A stretch of 64,000 nt of DNA from Patagioenas fasciata (taxonomy: Eukaryota; Chordata; Aves; Columbiformes; Columbidae). Of this stretch, positions 49,401-61,400 are shown piece after piece. The position numbers and the translations under genes were made by a program. Where the stretch lies: contig NW_027288510.1 of NCBI RefSeq assembly GCF_037038585.1, forward strand, positions 1,183,001 to 1,247,000. The letters run 5' to 3'. Position 1 is the stretch's first letter. The number at the start of each line of letters is the position of its first letter. The notes under the pieces are model-generated. The model saw only the letters and a program-made list of their open reading frames with translations. It ran no database searches and was not told the origin of the DNA.

Positions 49401-52400
49401 CTCTTTTCAAACCGTAAGTAAACCGTAGAAACTTTTTCTTACATGTAGAAGCTTCTGGTCACAAATCCCCAGCTGCCCCTTCCCAGACCCTGTCCAGTCT
49501 GGAGGGTTCGGACACAACCCCAGCACTTGCTGCGATCCTGCTGCCAGAGCCCGAGCGCACCTGAATCTGCACAAGTTCAGCACCCAGTTCACGAGGATAA
49601 TGTCATTGTGTATTTAATCCTCCTTTAGGAATCATCAGACTTTGAAACTACATTGGGAAGGCTGAGAGTGTATCTATGTATGATACTGCTTGACATTTAC
49701 TTTGATTTTACTGCAAATACTTTTGAATAACAGAAAACACCAGGAATTTCTTCTTACTCAACAGAGCATTTCAACACAGTATCTTTGCTTCCCGTGTTTT
49801 TTTTTTCCTCTTCATTTTAAATATCAATCAACTATGTATTTATGATACTCTGTGGGCTGAAATCACCCAGCAGCAGACACAGATAGAAGCAGCGTTAAAG
49901 GTTAGAGGTAAACAACAGCATTTCCAAATACACATGCAAACCTGCTCCATTCCTGTGCTCACATCAATACTGAAAATGGTGGAAAGCCTGAAGAAAGTGA
50001 AAATACTCGCTACCAAAAGACAGAATTAGGACTTTGTTCATCATCCAACACTCGCCTTTTGCTGTGAACGTTTTGACTGGTTTTATGCACCAACCTCTGA
50101 ATAAAAGATGCGTCCCAAACAAGGCCAAGCAGAGCTGTGCAGGGGTGGGTGGCAACCCAAGGAAGTCCTGCCTTGGCCACAGCCACTGTCTGACCACCAG
50201 CTGTCTTACCTCTTCCAGGCTGTGTTCTGCTCTTCCCCTGTAAACAGGCCATCCCAAAGACCTTTGCATGGGGGAAGGAAGAAGTGGCTGACTAGCAGAT
50301 GTCTCCTCTGCCTAAAAACAGAGACGTCTCCAAGCCCTCGGTTGTCAACACTGTCACATTTGAATGACCGGTCTGTGGCTCTTTCAACAACAGATGCTGT
50401 TTGCTGGCATCCCAGCTTGGGGAACCAAGCTCAGCAACAAGTTTTGGCTGAGATCCTCAAGAAATGGTTTCCCCCAACCTCACTGTATCCCAGCAGAAAC
50501 AAACCCACTGTTTTTATGGTATCAAGAACATAGCTCTGCTCTGTGCAGTGCTTTCAGAACCATCTGCAAGCATCACCAGGGACAGATGGGACAACATACA
50601 GTGTGCGCATTGCCTTTCAGAGACGACAGATGAAGGCCAGCAGTGAAAGAGTTATTGTTAATCCAAGTGAGGGTGGGAGAAAAGGCACTCAAGAAAGGAT
50701 AAGCTACAGCTGAGTCCCTAGACAGCATCTTCCACCCTGACATTACTGACAGCTGGAAAATGTGAAGGTGACATAGTGCAAGGCTTACCAGCTGTGGGTT
50801 GGTGCCATTGGAAAGAATATCCAATAAATCTGCTGAAGAAACAAAGTAAAATCTGGGAAAGGCCAATCTTTTCATGTCCAAATATTCAGCCAAAGCCTTC
50901 TCACACAGGGACAACCTGGGGAGAAGAGCAGAAAAATAGAGCCCAGGACAGGCAGGTGAATATCCTTTAATGTGTCGTGCTACAGTTTGGGTTATCGAGC
51001 AGATTCTCCCCTCCCATGGGGAAATGCCAGACATGAGCTGAGCCTGCAGGCTGGTCCTTTACAGCATTTTCCAAATAGATAACAAAGCACATAGTAACTC
51101 ATAGATCTCTCTCCACTCCCAAGGGTCAAACAGACAAAGAGTCAGAGAATCCTCACCAAAAAGCAGAAACACAGGTGGAAGAAGAGGCTAGAAAGGCTTT
51201 GCAGTCTGACTTACTGTTTTAGACAAGCTCTCAACTGCCACAGGTGATTTCACACTAGGATGAAAGTTTCCAAAACTGCTTTTATTCTAATGAGCACATT
51301 TTAAAGTCTGATTCAAACCTACTCAGCTTTTTGTGCTTGTGAAGCCTGAAAAGAAACTTGTTTGCTCCGTTCTAAAATGAATCTCTCAGTGTTTACATGT
51401 TAAACTGCTGCTGAGCTTTCAAAGTTCATAAATAACATGCAGTTAGTCCTCTGTGGGGAACACGGGCCTTATCTGTTTAGGAAGTAAAATTAGATCTCTA
51501 TTTTAAATGGATAGTTATTACTGACACAACAGCTATCACGTTAACTTGTTAGGTGTGTTCCAGGTAGAGTAGCTCATATGTTAGGTGAGAACTGTATCCA
51601 TCTCTGGACATTAAGGTCTTTCTCAGGGAGTTTAGTTATACCATCTGTGAAGGGTACACACACAAAGATAATTTTGTTAATTAAAGCACATGGGATCAGC
51701 TCTGCTGCAGATATCCCTGCTTGGACTGCTAAATAGATATTTAAGACACCAAATTTGGGGTGGCAGTGAGGCCACATGTTATTAAAACCAACTGAGTGCC
51801 TAGCTTTGTATGTGTGCAAATCAATATTCAAGATAAGAGTTTGCACATACGCAAAGCCAGAATCCACCTTGGGGGCTTCAGGGTGATGGATCATGAATAA
51901 AAAGACTCAATGTGTGAATGCAAAGAACGCACAGTCCAGAAGGAAAGCCTTGGAGCACAGGTTAAACCAACTTATTAGAGCTGATCCCAGTCTCTGACAA
52001 AATCCTGGGACTGAAGTTGTACCTACCTACTCTGAATGTCCTCCAGTTGTTGGGACAGACCTGGTTTATTGGTGGCCTCAACCACATTTGGGGTTTTCTG
52101 AGTTTCATAGGCCAGTTCTTTAAAGTCCGCATCAATCCCTTCAAAGCGTTTGGAGTCCTAAAAAGCAACACAAACATGTTCATGGTAAAACATGGATTTT
52201 GTGCTAAAGGTCTCCATCCTCTGGGTGCTGTCTTTGGGTTGAGGGGAAAACCTTCTGTCCAGTGCAGACAGGGACCCCTCCACCATTCCAGAATGGCTCT
52301 TCCACTGACTTGCCTGAAACTAGTCTGCAAACAGGCACTTGCCTTCTTGTCACTGTATCCCAAAGGGGTTGTGGATAAAGCGCTCCATGCAGGAGGCAAT

Positions 52401-55400
52401 GTCTAGGACCAACCATTTTCATGGGATTTAATTCCCCTTGGAAAACCTCATAAATCTCTCTCTCCCATGTCCAGGTGAAGTACCAAGTTTCCCTGGCTGC
52501 AGCAGCAGGAGATGCTCCCACACCGTGGAAAGGCTACCAGCCTCATGTGAGTGCACTCCTCCCCTCCTGCTACAGCACAGGAATCCCAACACCCATCCAC
52601 AAAACGGGTATGATGACTCTTGTAGAGGAGAGCCCTTCCTTGCCTTCAATGAGGGTATGGAAACCCCATGTCAGCACCGGAGGCCCACGTCAACAATTAT
52701 GCTCCATATCTAACAGGGACTCTGAATTTCTGGAGCTAAACACTGAAGAATAAAGCAAGCTATGTTCAAAACATCTCTGCTCCTCCCTTCTTCCCAGGTC
52801 AGGCCTCCTAAGTGAGGCGGGACACTGAACAAGTGTTCCAAGCAGTCCAGGCAACACTTCCACGCTACCCTGTGTTCAGCCCCAGGAGCAAGGCTCCATC
52901 TGGAAGGTTGAGCCCTCCCTACACTCACGCCACAGATCCAGCTCCAGGTGAGCATCCCACAGCCTGTCAGCACATCCCCCCAGCCCTGGATGCATCCTGA
53001 GGGTGCTCAGCTACAGAGAATTTGAGCTTCAGTCTTTCTTTTACGGAAGAGAAGCTGCTGACTGAGCCACCTGTGTCCCTGGAGCCAAGAGGGCCCCGTG
53101 TCCTGGTGCATCCAGCACAGCACGGCCAGCCGGGCAGGGAGGGGATTGTCCCGCTCTGCTCTGTGCTGGGGCGGCCTCACCTGGAGCATTCACTGTGTGC
53201 AGGGCTGGGGACACAGGAGAAAAGGAGATAAAGCTACTGGAGTGTCCAGAGGAGGGACATGAACTTGGTGAAGGGTTCGGAGGGGAAACCGTATGAGGAG
53301 CGGCTGAAGTCCCTGGGTTTGCTCAGCTGGAGCAGAGGAGACTGAGGGCAGAGCTCATGGGGCTGCAGGTTCCTCAGCAGGAGCAGGAGGGGCAGGGCTG
53401 AGCTCTTCTCTGTGACAGTGACAGAACCCAGGGAATGGCAGAAGATGTGCCAGGGAGGGCAGTGGGACATGAGGAAAAGGTTCTTCACCCAGAGGTGCTG
53501 GACACTGAACAGGCTCCCAGGGAGGGGTCACAGCCCCAACCTGACAGTGTTCAAGGAGAGACTGGGCAATGTCCTCAGACACACGGTGTGAACTGTGGGG
53601 TTGTCATTGCAGGGACAGGAGTTGGACTTGACAATCCTGATGGGTCCTTCCAAGTCAGGACATCCTATGGTTCTATGGTTCATACCACTGCCAGACAGCT
53701 ACTGAGATGCAGACAGCTGCCCAGCAGGATGCAAATGTAAATCATGATGCAATTTCATACATGACATTAGATAGCTCCTGGATATTAAGAGCTTGCTGGC
53801 ACATGGTACAGCCTCAGGGCACTGGTTATCAGCACCTGTATATATTGCCCAGTGAGCGAGGTGTGCCCAGATTCACAGAATCATTTAGCTGGAGGAGACC
53901 ATTGAGATCACTGAGTCCAACCATAACCTAAATCTAGTACTAAACCATGTTCCTCATCTATACATCTTCCAGGGCTGGTGACTCCAGCACTGCCCTGGGC
54001 AGCCTGTTCCAATGCCCCACAGCCCTTTGGGGAAGAAATTGTTCCCCAGATCCAACCTCAGCCTCCCCTGGCGCAACTTGAGGCCGTTTCCTCTGCTCCT
54101 GGCGCTTGTTCCTGGGGAGCAGAGCCCGACCCCCCCTGGCTCCAAGCTCCTTTCAGGCAGTTCAGAGATCAGAAGGTCTCCCCTCAGCTCCTGTTCTCCA
54201 GCTGAATCCCCCAGGTCCCTCAGCCGCTCCCATCACACTTGTGCTCCAGCCCCTCACCAGCTCCATTCCCTTCTCTCAACTTGCTCCAGCACCACAAGGG
54301 CTTTCTTGGTGTGAGGGGCCAAAAACTGCCCCCAGGACACTCAGCACAGCGTGCTCTCTGAAGCAGATGGAGGAACAGTCCAAGCAGAGCAGAGTGCAGG
54401 GTTGGAGACAGAACAGTGTGTTGTCCAGGGGTCAATGGGCTGCGCACATCCCCTCGTGGGTGTTCGTCCCACAGTGGTGCTGTCAGCGATGCTGCTCGTG
54501 AACAGGGACGGGGGTCACACAGCCAACTGTGGGTCACTCGTGAGTGAAAGGCAGGTTCCTCCACAGGGCTGCGAGTGGTCCAGCGGGGCCAGGAACAAGC
54601 TTGGAAGATTTTCTAAATAATCAAGAGAATAGGGAATAAGACTGGAAGCTGGACTCAAAGACAGCCCTGAGGAGGTCACAACCCTGAGGAGGGCATCAAT
54701 GACAACTCTGCTCAATTTTCTGAAGCTGAAGTGGGAGAAGAGCTGCTCTCCTGCTGCACCAGCACTGGAGGCAGGGAAGCGGATACTGCAAAGCTGCCTG
54801 GTCCAGCTCTGATTTGACAATTTGCACCATCTGAGTAATTATCTCCGTCTTCTCCCCTCCAAGGAAAGAGGGAACATGCCTGTATCTGTTGTGGACAGCT
54901 TCCTCTGCCATATGGACACTTCCTCCAAGAAGAAAGCAATACATTTGGATGTCATTAAATTCTGCAGCTGCACCTGGTTGTCTTCTAAAGTTTCTATGAG
55001 TTCCTCGTCTGACTTCAGCAACGGGATGTTCGTCCGGGGGTGAGGCTCATACTGAAACTCCATGGTGCTCCAAGTCATTTTTAGCTCCTTCAGGACTTTC
55101 TCCATACTCATTTCTCGTACCGCTTTGTCCACAATGCCACGAACCTCATCCTCAAAGTTATGGAGGTTGAGCTTCAGGAGGTCAGCCAGCGTGGTGTCCG
55201 AGTCCATCACAAACCTCACACCCGTCACCTGCATCAGCTGATTCCAGTGCCTTTCCCTAATGGCGGGATTTTGAAGTTCTGCCACAGCTTTCAGGGCCGT
55301 CAGCATGTTCTTCACCTTGCTGTCCAGCCCAGTGAAAGCATCCCACGCCCTCACCTCCTTATCCAAATTCCGAATCTCTCTTGCAAACTTTTTACACTCC

Positions 55401-58400
55401 AGATCCATGTTTTCCACGTTAATATCCGCCCATTTGGTGGTCTGCCAGTCATCAAGGCAAGTGCCCACAAGGGAGATCATATCCCAGAGCTCTTTGAGAA
55501 GACACAGCTCCTTTCGGCACTGCTTCAGTTGTTTATAGTCTGGCACTATGACTTCAAACAGACCAGCTGATTCATAAATCGAGGTCATGGCTGACTCCAT
55601 TTGTTTAATCTCAATGTGCTTTGTATCCAGCAGTTGATAAGGCTTTTTGGTGTCAAACCTAGAAAGAAACGTTTATTCTTCATAAGTGATATTGTAACAA
55701 CTTCTAAAGAAAACATAAAACAAATGGTGCCTCTGAGACACAAAGCAGACATGATACATCTATAGTACCCATTGATGGTGCAGCCACATGGCACTGCTGA
55801 CAACCCCTTTAAGCAATATTGTGCACTCAGCATCCAGATTGAATCTCTTGCTAACACCTTACAGTGTTTGCAGGGACAAAACACCCAGGGCATAACAGAT
55901 ACAACACCGTGAGCAGGTAGGAAATGTATGCAAGGGTTCAAGAACACATCCTCAGGACACTCCGAGATGATCCCATGACGCTTTTCTTCCTCAGGGCTTC
56001 TCTGATGTTATAATTTCACTGTACCTGAATGGTGCTTCTTTCCGAAATCGCTCTCTGAATCTGTGTTGCTCAACATCAAACGCCGCACAGCTCTTGCGCA
56101 CAACTGTCATTTCGTTCGCCTGCAGAGGAGCCACATGCTGCTTCACAGCTATCGCCAGCTTCTTTATATTGTTCCATTTTTCTGGCAGCTCCTGCAAGCA
56201 AAATTTAAATGACGGTAGGCAGTATTTGCTATTTGATATAAGATGTGACTGATCTGTTTATGGACAATCACAGAACAGGAAAAGCAACAGATTCCATGCC
56301 TAAAACTGCAAGGAAGTTTTGTTGTGATGCAAAAGCTAAACACAATTTGGGATAAAACTTATCAGTTATCCACAATTTTGAAGACGAATGAAGACTGAGA
56401 CTTTAAAACTGACTGCTCTGATTGCAAAAACATGTTAAATAACTTCAGAAGAAGGGTCCCAGACCAGATCCTGGGCTCCCAGGATGGCTCAGTGGTTGAG
56501 AGAGCACAGTTCTCCTGACACCGAGCCCAGCGGGACCCAGAGCTGGCTGGAGGCAGGAGGGTGGGCTGAGGATGCAAGTTCATCAGATCGTCCGGCTTCC
56601 CAGAGCTAATTAAGAAACAGAGCCTGGGAAATTTCCAGCCAGCTCTTAGAGCAGAAGATATTATGCCAGAAGGACTTCTACAGAGCTTTCTGGGGCAAAT
56701 CCCTCCAGCCTGCCTGTATAATATTAGTACTAAATAAGACAGTTTCTTTCTCAGGACTGCATCCAAGCTGCTGGTGCACAGCACTGCTAACAATCCACCC
56801 TTTGCACCTGGGATTTTATTTAGAAAGAGATTTGATTTCTTCTCTTCTCACTAGACTTCTCGAGCCAAATCCTCACCCCAGACAGTGACACCAGCCAGGG
56901 CTCTGCTGTCCTCAAGTCCCACAGCTTTGCTCTCCCACTTCCCCAGGTACTGTGCCAGCCTACAGGAAAGACTTTGGGCTTCTTTTCATCCCAGTGCACA
57001 TAGTTGAGAAGACTAATGGAGATGCACCAACACTATGCAAAGAAGCGAAATAACCTGGAGGCAGCAGAGGCGGCCAGAGCAGGGCCAGTCCCTCCTGAGG
57101 GGTCTCTTTCTGGCACTTCATGTTCCAGTCTCTGTAGAAATCACTATCCATGACCATAGCAGGGCACACATGGAGCTGCTTCCTTGTCCTTCTCATACAA
57201 ACTATCAGCTCCAGCCCATCCATCTTCATGGCCATGGAGGGAGCGGTACCTGGAGGAACTTACTTTGGTTTTCCTACTGTGTACAGCAGTGAATGAATTA
57301 TTCAACTATGTGTTGCTGTCACTTGCCAGAAAGAACGAAACTGTTTTGTTATCTCCTACATTTGAATGGCTGCCCTGCATACCTCATTTCTTCTGTCAGA
57401 AAAATAAATCAGTTGTTCAAATCTACACGCACAAACAGGCACCAAGCAAGCAGCTCTTGGGCAGAGGAATCAGCAGAGCTGGGTTCCCCATAGCACCATT
57501 TTTTATGCTGAACTGAAGCTGCTGTAGCAGCCAAAACATTCATTTAATGCAGCTCTTCTGTTTTTCAGGGTGTCTGTAGGAATCCAGTTATCTTTAGGGC
57601 CCTTACCCGTGTCAGATTTGGTGATACAACCATCCGTGGATCACGGCTGCACCAGCAGAAAACTGGGGGATTGCTAAACCCCGCTCAGGTCCCATCCAAG
57701 CCTGCAGCAGAGGGAGGAACTTCTCCCCAAAAAGCTCTGCCTTAAACCTGGTGTCCTACACAGAGCCCTCTGCACACAACGCCCCGTGACTAAGGGGTAT
57801 CCATCAGTACGCAGCCACACGCTCCTCCACCGTAACATGGTGACTGCTGCCAGTTCCCCAAGGCTGGCTGGGCATCCCACAGGCTTTTCCAACCTTCACC
57901 TCATGGTCCCCTGTCCAGAAATGAGAAGAATTCCCCAAAGAAAAATTGATTCATCAGGGCCAGATGTGGAAAGGTGCTGAAATACTTTCATAACGTGCTC
58001 CCAGTGATGTCCTTTGGGTCAAGCAGATTGGGTGTTATAGACCTAGCAGAGGACTGAAGTCCTATGAGAAGGCGACTCCTCTGCCAACATTATCCTTCCC
58101 ATCTCCACAGTTGCCAAGAACTGGCTTATTTAAAAATAATTATAATTCAAACTAATTAACAGATGTATTTGAAAATGCATTAATTTTTTTCAAGAGTAAT
58201 CGCTGAGAGTTGGAGCAGGCAATTCTATGTTTTTCATACATAACAAAAGGCTTAATCTCTGCTTTAAAAGAAAAACCTCAATATAACTCCAAAATTTAGA
58301 GCTATTAAGGCACATCCCACAATAGTAAAATACTATCCACTGAGGCCCTCTAATGACAGGGAGTGGGGCTTTAAATATTCCTGCAATGCTCTTAAGCTCA

Positions 58401-61400
58401 TACTCTTTGACGCTGGCTACTTGGCAAACCGCCGTGTCCACCGCAGCTTTTCACCCACCTCCAGTTGCTTATAGACTTCCTCCGGCAGCTCTTGCTCATA
58501 CGTCTTCAGCAGTTCGACGGTTTGCTTCAGGGGCTCGAACATGGCATCGGTGACACTGTGCCTTTCCTTAACGGCCAGGAGATGCCCCATGATCTCCACC
58601 AAACCATCATAATCGCCTTTTTCAACCTTTTTGCTCAAACCTTTGTCAGCAGTTTTTATGAACTCGTCCAGGTCAGACAAGCTGTAGAACACAAAACAGG
58701 AAAGCACCAAATGAGAGCAGTTCCTACCGGAATCATCCAGGCAGCTGGACTGGCACGGAGAGGGAAAGGCCTGGCTAACTCTGCCCATCACATGGCAACA
58801 TGCTGAGGGCATCAGAACCACAGTTCATGCTCACAGGGATCCATAGATGTGGTACAGCTTCCTGTGAGGAACGGATAAATGGGTTGGGACTTCACAGGTT
58901 GGAGAAAAGGCATTTGAGGAGCACAAGTCTTACGAGGAGCAGCTGAGGGAGCTGGGGCTGTTCAGCCTGGAGAACAGGAGATGAGGGGAGACCTGATCTC
59001 TGCAACTGTCTGAAAGGAGGTTGGAGCATGGAGGGGGTTGGTCTCTTCTCTCAGGTAGCAAGTGATAAGATAAAATGGCCTCAAATTTCTCCAGAGGAGG
59101 TTCAGATTGGGTATTAGGAAAAAAATTATTCACAGAAATGGCTGTCGGGCCTTGGAACAGGCTGCCCTGGGCAGTGGTGGAGTCACCATCCCTGGAGGGG
59201 TTGGATAGACATATAGATGAGGTTCTCAGGGACATGGGGTAGTGCCAGAGTTAGGTTATGGTTGGACTCTGTGATCTTGATGGTCTCTTCCAACCAAACA
59301 GATTCTATGACTCTATCCTATGATTCTATAAGGGAGACCTGTGAGCTCGGGTCTGTGGTCTGAAGAGAGTGAATTTGAAAGGACAGTTTTCATGTCATCT
59401 CTTCCAATACAAGAATTCAACAAATGAACCTGGTAGGTTGTAAAGCTACAACAAACAGGGATTCTTCTTCGCACGCTGCCTTATTTCAGAGGGTAAGTCT
59501 CTGCTGCAGAAGGATGCAGATGTTAAAAATTCACAGCGGTTCAGAAAAGCAACCGAACATTTGTGGGAGAAAAAAAAATCCATCCAGGTCTTTAGATACA
59601 AAGGTACAACCCATGACTCTCAAAGTCCTCAGGTATGAATGGTTAGAGACAAGGAGACTATTTGGGGGAAGTTTCCCTACCTGCTTCTTGATCTCACCAG
59701 CTGCTGGACACTGTTAGCAGAGCTTGATGGGCTCCTGGATCTTTGGTCCTTTCCATTCTTCCCTTCTCAAAACGCTTACTTTTGAAGTGCCCGCTTAAAT
59801 TCTGTGGATGCTGCTGGACCAAAACATAGCCCTAAACACTTCACCTATTAAAGACTAAACTGCTGAGTCAGGAGCTCTTAATAAGAACTCCTAAATGCCT
59901 GTTCTAACCTATGCAAAAACCTCTTTGCACAGGAATTATCGTGCTGAAAAGAACACAAGAGATCACAGCAGCCACCACACGCAGCAGCCTTCACTAGTAC
60001 ATATGTCTGTAAATATTTCTTCGTAAGCATCCAAGCCCTGTGGCATCCTTCAGCTGCTACTACTCAAATAAATCACCTAACACATCATCCTGCAGAGACC
60101 AGGCGGCTGAGCAGCTATTCAGAGCAGGGAACACATGTTAATTCAAAACTTACATCCAAAGCTCCTCCTTTTTGTAACCTTGAAACTGCCTCCCCATGAC
60201 TGCTCATGCCAGGCAACCCAAATTACTTTTTTTACAAAGAGTGCACTCAAAAGAGCACTGCATTTAGAAACGGAGCAAGTATCTCATGGCATTAATGCAG
60301 CTTTACTGATGGCAAATTCAACAAAATAAGCATAGAGCCCTAGAAGAGATTAGATTAGTTGGACCAGGATGAACAGACAAACAGACATCCTGTCCAACAC
60401 CACACAGTAGGTCGTAGGAGCATCAGCTCGCAGGATGTCGATGGTACCGAGTTCGTGGAACTGTTTGCACTTTACACACTCAGCTGGACCAGCTGCTCCC
60501 AGCAGAGACGAGGGGATGAAAGTTAGCAGAGATGCGATGGAGCTGGCAGGGGGTGTGTGCCCCCTCCTCTTGCTCCTGTATTAGCCTTTTGCTTATCAGT
60601 GTGAAATGATAAAGCCCAGCCAACACAAGAGAAACCCACTTTGGTTCTGGGAAGAAGAGGTAGAACGGTTCCTACCTGTGCATGACGTGGTCCATGAGAT
60701 GCTGCTTGAACACCAAGCTCCACCGTTTAATCACATTCAGCAGAGACGCTTTGAAAGGCCGAGCATCAACTTTCATCCAACTCTGGAAAATGCTGATGGG
60801 CTCGATGCGATTCACCTCCTCATAGATCTTCTCGTAGGAGTCAATCTGCTCTCGGAACTGCTGCAGCGTGGGAGGTGACTCAGGGACCCCGTTCTCTGCA
60901 TGGGCCTCGATTTCTGCCGCAGTGAGAATGTGCCCGTAGAGGAGGAACTGGCGGAAGAACTCCTTTCTGTCCTCCCCGTACAGGTAGGAGTAGTGGTCGA
61001 AGGCACTGCGGTAATCACAGCAGGCCGCCATCACGGCCTGCACACACCCCATCAGCTCATGGCGCATGTCGGCCAGGTCAGCCATGTCCTCCATGTCAGC
61101 CTGGAGAGAAGAGGAGAGGAGCTCGCAGTGATGCGGGGGCAGCGTGGCACCTCCTCACTGCCACACAGCGTGAGGGAGCTCCACAGCCACGGACCTGGTA
61201 GTGGAGGAAGCCGCTGTGCTCAGCCAGCCTGGGCACCAGCGATGAGATCTGGTAGATGTCGTTGAGAAGACCTTCCACCACGTCGTAGAAGCCATCGTTT
61301 GTGCCAGGGTCCAAGGAGGGTTGAAATATCAAATCTGGGATCACCAAATCCAGCTGCACCTCAAACAGGGGAGGAAGCCCTGCCTTGGGATCTGGTAGGG

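Larger units (their letters stand above)
47397..50788. other. Intron with two CR1 copies
   Basis: 3.4 kb holding CR1 fragments at 48,262-48,927 and 49,138-49,410; the rest is unrecognised, with a T-rich run at 49,797-49,806. Confidence 0.6.
52158..54879. other. Intron from which a conserved linker exon is missing
   Basis: Family members carry a 92-nt exon here, beginning ISIWFEVQRTW. I cannot find it on the minus strand. The stretch holds two CR1 copies (53,083-53,690 and 53,872-54,340) and unrecognised DNA. Confidence 0.65.
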
